From Aphodoplasma sp045592745 (GTDB lineage Bacteria > Bacillota > Clostridia > UBA1381 > UMGS1253), in NCBI GenBank assembly GCA_045592745.1, contig JAZNVH010000027.1, forward strand, positions 1 to 38,897: DNA of 38,897 bases, written 5' to 3'. The translations under genes were made by a program, and so were the position numbers. The notes under the pieces are model-generated. The model was not told the DNA's origin. It ran no database searches and saw only the letters and a program-made list of their open reading frames with translations. Below, in pieces: positions 6,817 to 14,962 of this stretch. The stretch's first letter is position 1. Each line of letters opens with the position of its first letter.

Positions 6817-7563
6817 ATGAGAAAAACAATTGTTGCGGGTAACTGGAAAATGAATAAGACACCCGCCCAGACAAGTGAATTTATAAAAGAGCTTGCACCT
6901 GCAGTTGCGGGAGCAAAGGCTGAGGTTATTGCATGTGTTCCGTTTGTATGCCTTTCAGCTGCTATTGATGCAGCAAAGGGCACAAACATTAAAATTGGTG
7001 CACAGAACCTTCATTTTGAGGACAACGGTGCATACACAGGCGAGGTAAGCGCTGATATGCTTACAAGCATGGGCGTTGAATATGTAATTATCGGTCACAG
7101 CGAGAGAAGACAGTATTTTGCTGAAACTGATGTTACAGTTAATAAAAAGCTTATAAAGGCTCTTGAAAAGGGATTAAAGCCGATTGTATGTGTTGGTGAG
7201 TCACTCGAAGAGCGTGAGCAGGGCATAACAATTGACCTTATCAGAAGTCAGGTTAAAATTGCATTTATGAATGTAAGTGCTGCTGATGCTGCAAAGACTA
7301 TTATTGCATACGAGCCTATCTGGGCAATCGGTACAGGCAAAACTGCTACAAATGAGCAGGCAAACGAAGTTTGTGCTGCTATAAGAGTAGTTATTGGCGA
7401 GCTTTATGGAGAAGCTGTTGCCGATGAAATTATAATTCAATACGGTGGAAGCGTAAAGCCCGATAATGCGGCAGAGCTTTTTGGTATGTCTGATATTGAT
7501 GGTGGACTTGTTGGTGGAGCAAGCCTTAAAACTGCTGATTTTTCAGCAATTGTTGGAGCTTAA
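6817..7563 (+). CDS. tpiA: Triosephosphate isomerase, 248 aa
   Basis: Interconverts dihydroxyacetone phosphate and glyceraldehyde 3-phosphate. All catalytic features are visible: Lys11 in NWKMNK, His94 in IIGHSERR, Glu166 in AYEPIWAIGTG, and the phosphate-binding QYGGSVKP and GGLVGGASL loops. I place the start at ATG 6817; a TTG at 6802 would add five residues, but GGAGA (6804-6808) lies exactly eight bases before the ATG and would be inside the longer frame. It follows pgk closely and is followed by an intrinsic terminator. Confidence 0.98.
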   Translation: MRKTIVAGNWKMNKTPAQTSEFIKELAPAVAGAKAEVIACVPFVCLSAAIDAAKGTNIKIGAQNLHFEDNGAYTGEVSADMLTSMGVEYVIIGHSERRQYFAETDVTVNKKLIKALEKGLKPIVCVGESLEEREQGITIDLIRSQVKIAFMNVSAADAAKTIIAYEPIWAIGTGKTATNEQANEVCAAIRVVIGELYGEAVADEIIIQYGGSVKPDNAAELFGMSDIDGGLVGGASLKTADFSAIVGA

Positions 7564-7584
7564 TTGCAGCTTAAAAATTCAAAA

Positions 7585-7613
7585 GGGGCAGACAAGGGCG
7601 TCTGCCCCGTTTT
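7585..7613 (+). terminator. Terminator between tpiA and gpmI
   Basis: A perfect 9-bp GC-rich stem GGGGCAGAC / GTCTGCCCC with a 6-nt loop, followed by GTTTT. It lies 21 bp after tpiA. It may only partly terminate, since no good promoter is evident before gpmI. Confidence 0.82.
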
Positions 7614-7661
7614 GAAATAATCAAGATTGATTAGCATTTAGATAAAAGGAGTACAAATTTT

Positions 7662-9173
7662 ATGAAAAAACCTACAGCATTGATAATACTTGACGGATAC
7701 GGAATCGCGAAAGATAAAAAACAGTCCGCAATCGATGCGGCAAACACGCCGGTTATGGATTCTATCATGGCAAATTGTCCGAATAATATCATTCACGCAA
7801 GCGGACTTGATGTAGGACTTCCCGATGGTCAGATGGGCAATTCCGAGGTTGGTCACACAAATATCGGCGCAGGCAGAATTGTGTATCAGGAGCTTACAAG
7901 GATTACAAAGTCGATTGGTGATGGCGATTTCTTTGAAAATGAAGCGTTTATGGCTGCGATTGAAAACGTGAACAGGAGTGGCGGCGCACTTCATTTGATG
8001 GGACTTTTGTCAGACGGCGGCGTTCATTCGCACAACACTCATTTGTACGCGCTTATAGAGCTTGCAAAAAAGAAGGGTGTAGAAGATGTATACGTTCACT
8101 GCTTTTTAGACGGACGTGACGTTGCGCCCACAAGCGGAGCGGATTTTATAGCTGAGCTTTCAAATGAAATGGCAAAAATCGGAGTTGGCAAAATTGCAAC
8201 CGTTATGGGACGCTATTATGCGATGGACAGAGATAACCGCTGGGAACGTGTAAAGAAAGCATACGATGCAATGGCTCTCGGCGAGGGCGAGAAAGCATCT
8301 GATGCCGAGGCGGCTGTTCGAAAGTCATATGAAGCTGACGTTACAGACGAATTTGTTTTGCCGACAGTTATTGATGGTGCTAAAAAAATATCCGAAGGAG
8401 ACAGCATCATTTTCTTTAATTTCCGCCCTGACCGTGCAAGAGAGATTACACGTACTTTTGTTGATGAAGCGTTTGACGGTTTTGAAAGAAAATTCTTTGA
8501 TGTGTATTTCGTATGCATGACACAGTATGATAAATCAATGCCAAAGGTTGATGTTGCGTTTAAGCCAACATCACTTACAAATACATTTGGTGAGTATATA
8601 AGTTCAAAAGGGCTTACACAGCTTCGCATAGCTGAAACAGAGAAATATGCACATGTAACGTTCTTCTTTAACGGTGGCGTTGAAAAAGAATATGAAGGCG
8701 AGGACAGAGCGCTTATCGCATCGCCAAAGGTTGCAACCTATGATTTAAAGCCCGAAATGAGTGCTTATGAGGTTGCAGACGAGGCGGTAGCACGCATCCT
8801 TTCAGGCAAGTATGACGTAGTTGTACTAAACTTTGCAAATTGCGATATGGTTGGGCATACGGGCGTATTTGACTGCGCAAAGGCGGCTGTCGAAGCGGTT
8901 GATGAGTGTCTTGGACGTGTGCTTGATGCAATAGAGAAAATGGGCGGCTGTGCACTTGTTACCGCAGACCACGGAAATGCTGATGAGATGTTTGATGACG
9001 AAGGAAGCGTTGTAACAGCTCACTCTACAAATCCTGTACCGCTTGTTATGGTTGGATTTGACGGAAAGCTTGCGCCAGAGGGCAGACTTGCAGACATTGC
9101 ACCGACGCTGCTTGATATGATGGGACTTGAAAAGCCTTGCGAAATGAGCGGCGAAAGCATGCTTATAAAATAG
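7662..9173 (+). CDS. gpmI: 2,3-bisphosphoglycerate-independent phosphoglycerate mutase, 503 aa
   Basis: Converts 3-phosphoglycerate to 2-phosphoglycerate with a two-metal, phosphoserine mechanism of the alkaline phosphatase superfamily. Asp11 in LIILDGYG and the catalytic Ser61 in GQMGNSEVGHTNIGAGR are present. The second metal-binding cluster is visible as NFANCDMVGHTG and VTADHGNADEM. The phosphotransferase insertion with FLDGRDVAPTSG and the RWERVKKAYDA region is complete. An AAAAGGAG site stands before the ATG. It sits after the pgk-tpiA unit, across a terminator, so it may be expressed by read-through or by a weak promoter that I could not define. gyrA follows after 49 bp. Confidence 0.98.
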   Translation: MKKPTALIILDGYGIAKDKKQSAIDAANTPVMDSIMANCPNNIIHASGLDVGLPDGQMGNSEVGHTNIGAGRIVYQELTRITKSIGDGDFFENEAFMAAIENVNRSGGALHLMGLLSDGGVHSHNTHLYALIELAKKKGVEDVYVHCFLDGRDVAPTSGADFIAELSNEMAKIGVGKIATVMGRYYAMDRDNRWERVKKAYDAMALGEGEKASDAEAAVRKSYEADVTDEFVLPTVIDGAKKISEGDSIIFFNFRPDRAREITRTFVDEAFDGFERKFFDVYFVCMTQYDKSMPKVDVAFKPTSLTNTFGEYISSKGLTQLRIAETEKYAHVTFFFNGGVEKEYEGEDRALIASPKVATYDLKPEMSAYEVADEAVARILSGKYDVVVLNFANCDMVGHTGVFDCAKAAVEAVDECLGRVLDAIEKMGGCALVTADHGNADEMFDDEGSVVTAHSTNPVPLVMVGFDGKLAPEGRLADIAPTLLDMMGLEKPCEMSGESMLIK

Positions 9174-9222
9174 ATATAAAAAATTTGGGACAAATGATGT
9201 ATGAAAAACGGAGGTCACAAAA

Positions 9223-11727
9223 ATGGCTGACAATGAATTGCAAACAATAATTGACGTAGAGCTTTCAAAAGAAATGAAAAAATCGTATATAGACTACGCC
9301 ATGAGCGTAATCATTGGACGTGCTTTGCCCGATGTTCGCGACGGCTTAAAGCCTGTTCACAGGCGTATTCTGTATACAATGCATGAGGCAGGACTTACAC
9401 CTGATAAGGCGTATAAAAAGTGCGCAACAACTGTCGGTGATGTGCTTGGTAAATATCATCCGCACGGCGACGCGTCTGTATACGATGCTCTCGTAAGACT
9501 CGCACAGGACTTTTCGATGCGTTATCCTTTGGTAGACGGTCAGGGTAACTTCGGTTCGGTAGATGGTGACCCGCCTGCTGCTTACCGTTATACAGAGTCG
9601 AAAATGAGCAAAATTGCGCTCGAGATGCTTGCTGATATCGAAAAGGAAACGGTTGATTTTGGACCCAACTATGATGACAGCAGACTTGAGCCTATGGTTA
9701 TAACGTCGAAATTCCCAAACCTTCTTGTAAACGGTTCGTCAGGTATCGCTGTTGGTATGGCAACCAACATTCCGCCTCACAACCTTGGTGAAGTAATTGA
9801 CGGTATTATCGCTATTATGGAAGATCCTAACATTACCATTGATGAGCTTATGAATTACATCAAGGGACCGGACTTTCCGACGGCGGGAATTATTATGGGA
9901 AAAAGCGGCATCCGCGCTGCATACCATACGGGGCGCGGCAGAATACTTATGCGTGCGCGCGCTGTGATAGAGGAGCTTAAAACACATCAGCAGATTGTTG
10001 TTACAGAAATTCCCTATCAGGTTAATAAAGCAAAGCTTGTTGAAAAAATAGGCGAGCTTGTGCGCGACAAGCGTATAGAAGGCATTGCGAAAATTCGCGA
10101 CGAGTCCGACAGAGAGGGTATGCGTATCGTAATCGAGGTTAAGCGTGATGCAAATGCGAACGTTATACTAAATCAGCTTTATAAAAACACCTCGATGCAG
10201 GAGAGCTTTTGCGCGAATATGATTGCTATTGTTAACAATACTGAGCCTAAGCTTCTCAATTTGCGTGAAATACTTGATTATTATATCGAATTCCAGAAAG
10301 ATGTTCTTATGCGCAAGACTCGCTTTGAGCTTAAAAAGGCGATTGACAGAGAGCATATCTTAAATGGTTTATGTATTGCGATAGATAATATCGATGAGGT
10401 AATAAACGTAATCCGCGAATCAAAAGGCGGCGTTGCCGATGCAAAGGCAGAGCTTATGGAGCGCTTTGGACTTACAGATGTTCAGGCACAGGCAATCGTT
10501 GATATGAGGCTTGGACGCCTTAGCGGACTTGAGCGTCAGAAGATTCACGACGAGCTTGGCGAAGTACAGGCGCAGATTAAATATCTTAATGATATACTTG
10601 CAGATGAAGAGCTTGCGCTTAGCATTATAAAAGAAGACCTCATAAGAATAAAAGAAAAGTACGGTGACGAAAGACGAAGCGAAATCGTGCCTGTTGTTGA
10701 CGAAATTGACATTGAAGATTTGATTGAAGAGGAAGATGTTGTAATAACTCTTACTCATTTTGGATATGTAAAGCGTATGCCCGTCGATACATACCGTTCA
10801 CAAAGACGCGGCGGACGCGGAATTTCGGCACAGTCAGTACGTGACGAGGACTTTGTAGAAGAGCTTATGACGACTTCGACGCACGATAATATACTGTTCT
10901 TTACAAATCAGGGCAGAATGTTCAGGCTAAAGGGATATCAGATTCCCGAAGCGTCGCGTCAGTCAAAGGGTACTGCAATTGTAAACCTTTTAGAGCTTGC
11001 ACCGGGAGAGAAAATCAGCACAACAATCACACTAAGAGAGTTTAGCGAGGACAAGTATCTTACATTTGTTACAAAGTGCGGTATTACAAAGAGAAGCCCG
11101 CTTTCTGACTATGATACAAACCGTAAAAACGGACTTCGTGCAATCGGTCTTGACGAGGGTGATGAAGTAATCAAGGTTGCACTTACCGATGGTAGTTGCG
11201 AAATGATTATCGGAACATCTAATGGTATGGCAATCCGCTTTGACGAAAATGATGTTCGTGTTATGGGACGTATGGCTCGCGGTGTGCGTGCAATAAGACT
11301 TTCCGGTGATGACAGTGTTGTAGGAGCAAGCGTTGCCCGTGAAGGAACAAGGCTTTTGGTCGTTTCGGAGTATGGTTATGGTAAAAAGACTGAGCTTGAT
11401 GAGTATCACGTGCAAAATCGTGGCGGTAAGGGAGTGCTTACCTATCGTATTACAGAGCAGACCGGAAAAATTGCAGGTATAAGTACAGTTACAGACGAAG
11501 ATGACCTTATGCTTATAACTGATGCAGGCGTAATAATAAGAATGCATACTTGTGATATAAGCACATATTCGCGTGTTACCAAAGGCGTTCGTCTTATGAA
11601 GCTTGCCGAAGGCGTAAAGATTGTGTCGCTTGCAAGTGCAGGACGTGAAGAAGAGGAAGATGAAGAAATTCTTTCCGATGAGTCACAGACTGGCGATGAA
11701 GCTGAAGAGCAGACAACTGAAGAATAA
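9223..11727 (+). CDS. gyrA: DNA gyrase subunit A, 834 aa
   Basis: The breakage-reunion subunit of gyrase, which with GyrB introduces negative supercoils. The catalytic tyrosine is Tyr123 in AAYRYTE, next to Arg122. The C-terminal wrapping domain has the GyrA-box QRRGGRG at about 526-532 (canonical QRRGGKG), which identifies GyrA rather than ParC. The C-terminus is an acidic tail. In the quinolone-binding region the sequence is HPHGDASVYD, so the position equivalent to Escherichia coli Ser83 is Ala84; the acidic partner (E. coli Asp87) is kept as Asp88. A GGAGGTCAC site lies before the ATG. gyrB is not adjacent; gyrA instead follows gpmI by 49 bp and may be read through from it. Confidence 0.97.
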   Translation: MADNELQTIIDVELSKEMKKSYIDYAMSVIIGRALPDVRDGLKPVHRRILYTMHEAGLTPDKAYKKCATTVGDVLGKYHPHGDASVYDALVRLAQDFSMRYPLVDGQGNFGSVDGDPPAAYRYTESKMSKIALEMLADIEKETVDFGPNYDDSRLEPMVITSKFPNLLVNGSSGIAVGMATNIPPHNLGEVIDGIIAIMEDPNITIDELMNYIKGPDFPTAGIIMGKSGIRAAYHTGRGRILMRARAVIEELKTHQQIVVTEIPYQVNKAKLVEKIGELVRDKRIEGIAKIRDESDREGMRIVIEVKRDANANVILNQLYKNTSMQESFCANMIAIVNNTEPKLLNLREILDYYIEFQKDVLMRKTRFELKKAIDREHILNGLCIAIDNIDEVINVIRESKGGVADAKAELMERFGLTDVQAQAIVDMRLGRLSGLERQKIHDELGEVQAQIKYLNDILADEELALSIIKEDLIRIKEKYGDERRSEIVPVVDEIDIEDLIEEEDVVITLTHFGYVKRMPVDTYRSQRRGGRGISAQSVRDEDFVEELMTTSTHDNILFFTNQGRMFRLKGYQIPEASRQSKGTAIVNLLELAPGEKISTTITLREFSEDKYLTFVTKCGITKRSPLSDYDTNRKNGLRAIGLDEGDEVIKVALTDGSCEMIIGTSNGMAIRFDENDVRVMGRMARGVRAIRLSGDDSVVGASVAREGTRLLVVSEYGYGKKTELDEYHVQNRGGKGVLTYRITEQTGKIAGISTVTDEDDLMLITDAGVIIRMHTCDISTYSRVTKGVRLMKLAEGVKIVSLASAGREEEEDEEILSDESQTGDEAEEQTTEE

Positions 11728-11736
11728 ACTAAATTA

Positions 11737-11768
11737 AAAAAGAAGGTGTCAACTGACACCTTCTTTTT
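11737..11768. terminator. Bidirectional terminator between gyrA and the AI-2E family gene
   Basis: A 14-bp perfect stem AAAAAGAAGGTGTC / GACACCTTCTTTTT with a 4-nt loop. The A-run and T-run at its ends let it act on both strands, so it closes gyrA and the convergent minus-strand gene. Confidence 0.9.
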
Positions 11769-11786
11769 ATATGCTTTTTTAGTGTA

Positions 11787-12932
11787 TTAATCTTCCAATT
11801 CTTTCTTTTCTTTAAGCTTGTTATATACAAACTCTCTTATAAGTGCATATATAAGCGAAGCAAAGGGCACAGATAAAATCATTCCGAGTGCGCCAAACAG
11901 GCTTCCGCCGATAAGGATTGAAAAGAGCACCCAAATTCCCGGAAGACCAACAGAGTCGCCGACAACCTTGGGATATATAAAATTACCTTCAATTTGCTGA
12001 AATACTATTGCCATAATAACGAAAATTATCGCAAGATTGGGGCTTACCATAAGAAGTATAAACGCTGATGGGATTGCACCTATAATCGGACCAAACATAG
12101 GTACAAGGCTACATGCTGCCATAAGCGTAGAAATAAGTGGCGCGTACGGCATACGAAAGATTGTTGTTCCGATAAAATACATTGCACCAAGAATTATTGC
12201 CTCGGTAAGCTGCCCTACAACAAAGCTTGTAAAAATGGAATTTGCTTTTATCGCGATATTTCTTGCGGTGACAAATTTTTGTGTTGGAAGAACCGCTTTT
12301 GTAGTAAGTTCTAAATCACGTAAAAGTTTTTCTTTTCCCAAGAGAAGATATATTGCAAAAATAAGACCCATAAAGAAATTAAAGAGTGCTGATGTAAAGC
12401 CTGTTGCAAAATTTAGTACACGTGGTGATATGTTTGCAAGAATAGATGAGATTTTGCCAAACAAATCGCTAAAGTTAATTGCAAAGTTGCCTAAATCCTC
12501 GACGCTAAGATTAAACCAACCAAGAACAGTAGCTGTCATATTCTGAAGATACGAAATATATACAGGCATATTGCCGGATAGCAACCTTAAACTCTGCGTA
12601 AGCTGAGGTCCTACAAACAATACAACAGCTACAATTACAAGAATTATTATTAAAAATGATAACATCATACACACGGGGCGTTTTAACTTTTCCCAAAGCT
12701 TGAATTTTGGCTTATTCAGAAAACGAAAAGCTTTGTTCTCGAGATATTTCATTATAATATTGATTATAAACGCAACAATAAGCCCCGTCAGAAAAGGACT
12801 GAGCATTTGAAGAAGCCAACCGAGAAGTGACATGGTCGTATTCATATTAAAAAGTGCAACGGCAAGCACTATTGAATATGTTATAATAAATATTATGTTT
12901 TTCGTTTCTGTGTTAACTCTTTTTTTATCCAT
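11787..12932 (-). CDS. AI-2E family (PerM/YdiK-like) membrane transporter, 381 aa
   Basis: A polytopic membrane protein of the AI-2E/PerM (UPF0118) family. It has two close N-terminal hairpin spans (about 13-55), a pair at about 66-90, and a C-terminal cluster of spans (about 150-365). Family features visible are the central YLLLGKEKL and the C-terminal region with PLISTLMAACSLVPMFGPIIGAIPS, QQIEGNFIYPKVVGDSVGLPG and LGMILSVPFASLIYALI. Members have been linked to export of AI-2 or to sodium/proton exchange in some bacteria; the substrate here cannot be told. It stands alone on the minus strand, converges with gyrA and is divergent from rnpB. A TATAAT at about 12986-12991 (minus strand) could be its -10, but no good -35 accompanies it. 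Confidence 0.9.
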   Translation of the reverse strand: MDKKRVNTETKNIIFIITYSIVLAVALFNMNTTMSLLGWLLQMLSPFLTGLIVAFIINIIMKYLENKAFRFLNKPKFKLWEKLKRPVCMMLSFLIIILVIVAVVLFVGPQLTQSLRLLSGNMPVYISYLQNMTATVLGWFNLSVEDLGNFAINFSDLFGKISSILANISPRVLNFATGFTSALFNFFMGLIFAIYLLLGKEKLLRDLELTTKAVLPTQKFVTARNIAIKANSIFTSFVVGQLTEAIILGAMYFIGTTIFRMPYAPLISTLMAACSLVPMFGPIIGAIPSAFILLMVSPNLAIIFVIMAIVFQQIEGNFIYPKVVGDSVGLPGIWVLFSILIGGSLFGALGMILSVPFASLIYALIREFVYNKLKEKKELED

Positions 12933-13058
12933 AATTTTCGCCGCCCATCTTTATAAAATCAACCGCATAAAGTATTATTATATGTATATTATACCACAAA
13001 CGTTAAAAAAGTCCACAAAATTATTATATATTAAATGAAATATATGATTTTGCACTGC

Positions 13059-13088
13059 TTGACGCGGGGAGGGGTATTATGGTATACT
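13059..13088 (+). promoter_or_regulatory. Promoter of rnpB
   Basis: -35 TTGACG (13059-13064), 18-bp spacer, -10 TATACT (13083-13088). The predicted start near 13095 coincides with the 5' end of the RNase P RNA P1 helix. Confidence 0.85.
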
Positions 13089-13093
13089 AATTA

Positions 13094-13440
13094 GCGAGTA
13101 AGCTGGATGGTTGCGGGCAGAGAGCCGTGAGGCACTGTCTGAGGAAAGTCCGGGCTTCACAGGGCAAGGGTGCCGGATAACGTCCGGCGGAGGTGACTCC
13201 AGGGATAGTGCAACAGAAATAAACCGCCTGCACCTGCAGGTAAGGATGGAAAGGCGAGGTAAGAGCTCACCGGCGCCTTGGCGACTTGGCGGCCATGTAA
13301 ACCCCACTCGAAGCAACACCACAAAGGAAGGAATTAAGTCGGCCCGACGCTCCTTCGGGTAGGTGGCTAAAATCATTTGGTAACAGATGATGTAGATAGA
13401 TAACCATCCGCGACAGAACCCGGCTTATAGGCTTACTCTT
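13094..13440 (+). ncRNA. rnpB: RNase P RNA, A-type
   Basis: Catalytic RNA that removes 5' leaders from pre-tRNAs. Conserved region I is present as GAGGAAAGTCCGGGC (13141-13155), and conserved region V as ACAGAACCCGGCTTATAG (13413-13430); together they form the P4 core. The P1 helix closes the molecule: GAGTAAGC (13096-13103) pairs with GCTTACTC (13431-13438). The interior also contains the AGGGTGCCGGATAACGTCCGG type stem. The overall layout is that of the ancestral A-type, as expected in Clostridia rather than Bacilli. A consensus promoter ends seven bases upstream and an intrinsic terminator follows. Ends are accurate to a few bases. Open frames on either strand here are spurious. Confidence 0.97.
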
Positions 13441-13451
13441 TTATAAAAATT

Positions 13452-13483
13452 AAACGGACAGTTTTTATCGCTGTCCGTTTTTT
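13452..13483. terminator. Terminator between rnpB and argH
   Basis: A 10-bp stem AAACGGACAG / CTGTCCGTTT with a 9-nt loop, followed on the plus strand by a T-run to 13483. The minus-strand side is also T-rich, and argH ends at 13490, so it probably serves both genes. Confidence 0.88.
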
Positions 13484-13489
13484 ATATTT

Positions 13490-14869
13490 TTATTTTATGC
13501 TTTCAACAAATTTTTTGCCATTCTCAATCGCGGCTTTGACCATTTCTTTTGCAGGGCCACCGATAATGTTTCTGCCGTTTACGCATGTGTCCATGCTTAT
13601 TGCAGCGTATACATCATCTTCGAATATATCAGAGCATGCCTTAAACTCTTCCATGCTGAATTCGTCAAGTGCCTTGCCCTTTTCAAGTGCATATGCAACC
13701 ATTTTTCCGACTACAGCGTGTGCCTCGCGGAAGGGAAGTCCCTTTTTAACAAGGTAATCAGCTGCGTCTGTTGCATTTGTAAAGCCGCCCTTGGCGCCGC
13801 GAAGCATAGTATCCTTTTTGATTTTCATAGTAAGAATCATGCTGCAAAATACGGGGATACAAAGCTTTACAGTGTCGATTGCATCAAACACAGGCTCTTT
13901 ATCTTCCTGCATATCCTTGTTGTATGCAAGCGGAATACCCTTCATAGTGGTAAGAAGGCTCATTAAATCGCCGTATACACGCCCCGTTTTTCCACGTATA
14001 AGCTCTGCTACGTCGGGGTTTTTCTTCTGTGGCATAATTGACGAGCCGGTTGAATATGCATCGTCCATCTCAACAAATGAAAATTCGTGGCTGCTCCAAA
14101 GGATTAACTCTTCACAAAAACGGCTAAGATGCATCATCATAATAGAAAGCGTGCTCATAAGCTCGAGTGCAAAATCGCGGTCGCTTACACCGTCAAGAGA
14201 GTTCGAAGTTACGCCATTAAAACCGAGCGTGTCTGCTACATATTCGCGGTCAAGCGGATATGTTGTTGCGGCAAGTGCCCCCGAACCGAGCGGGCAGATG
14301 TTTGTACGCTTAAAAGTATCATCAAGACGGCCAATGTCGCGGCGAAGCATTTCGAAGTATGCCATTACATGATGTGCAAAGGTAATCGGCTGTGCCTTTT
14401 GAAGATGTGTATAACCGGGCATAATCGTATCGGTATTTTCACTTGCGAGCTTTAAAATAGCTTCCATAAGTGAGATAACCATAGTACGAATTTCACCTAT
14501 TTCATCCTTTATATACATTCTTATGTCAAGCGCAACCTGGTCATTGCGGCTTCTGCCTGTATGGAGGCGTTTGCCTGCATCACCAATTCTGTCTGTAAGA
14601 ATTTTTTCGATATTCATATGAATATCTTCGGCATCGACTAAAAATTCTACCTTGCCGTTTTCAATATCAGTTAAAATTTCGCCAAGCGTTTTTACAATAA
14701 GCTCTGAATCCTCTTTTGGAATTATGCCTTGCTTTCCAAGCATTGATGCGTGCGCGATGCTTCCTTTTATATCCTGTCTGTACATGCGCATATCAAAGCG
14801 TATTGATGAGTTGAAATCATCAACCGCAGCATCTGTTGATTTTGAAAAGCGTCCTCCCCATAATTTCAT
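13490..14869 (-). CDS. argH: Argininosuccinate lyase, 459 aa
   Basis: Last step of arginine biosynthesis: splits argininosuccinate into arginine and fumarate. The fumarase/aspartase superfamily signature GSSIMPQKKNP is at 275-285 and contains the catalytic serine. HTGRSRND (103-110) and GYTHLQ with His155 are also present. It begins with the family-typical MKLWGGRF and has normal length. It lies 93 bp after argG on the same strand, but a good intrinsic terminator sits between the two, so argH may be expressed at a lower level or by an independent weak promoter. An AAAGG site precedes its ATG at a wide spacing. Confidence 0.98.
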   Translation of the reverse strand: MKLWGGRFSKSTDAAVDDFNSSIRFDMRMYRQDIKGSIAHASMLGKQGIIPKEDSELIVKTLGEILTDIENGKVEFLVDAEDIHMNIEKILTDRIGDAGKRLHTGRSRNDQVALDIRMYIKDEIGEIRTMVISLMEAILKLASENTDTIMPGYTHLQKAQPITFAHHVMAYFEMLRRDIGRLDDTFKRTNICPLGSGALAATTYPLDREYVADTLGFNGVTSNSLDGVSDRDFALELMSTLSIMMMHLSRFCEELILWSSHEFSFVEMDDAYSTGSSIMPQKKNPDVAELIRGKTGRVYGDLMSLLTTMKGIPLAYNKDMQEDKEPVFDAIDTVKLCIPVFCSMILTMKIKKDTMLRGAKGGFTNATDAADYLVKKGLPFREAHAVVGKMVAYALEKGKALDEFSMEEFKACSDIFEDDVYAAISMDTCVNGRNIIGGPAKEMVKAAIENGKKFVESIK

Positions 14870-14910
14870 AAAACTTCAAACCTTTCGATTTTAAATTTGT
14901 GCTCTGTTTT

Positions 14911-14939
14911 AAAAAACAGGCGGACAAAAGCCCGCCCGT
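14911..14939 (-). terminator. Terminator/attenuator between argG and argH
   Basis: On the minus strand, ACGGGCGGGC (14939-14930) pairs with GTCCGCCTGT (14925-14916), a 10-bp stem with two G-U pairs and a TTTT loop, followed by a T-run (14915-14911). It could reduce argH expression relative to argG. The plus-strand side also ends in TTTTT. Confidence 0.75.
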
Positions 14940-14962
14940 TTTTAAGTCAGCGTCTAATCAGA

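Noticed and set aside
7614..7661. A promoter for gpmI (TTGAAA followed by CATTTA)
   Set aside because: The -10 matches TATAAT poorly; I did not list it.
13077..13376. Open frames on both strands across rnpB
   Set aside because: They lie in the structured RNase P RNA, whose conserved regions and P1 helix explain the sequence.
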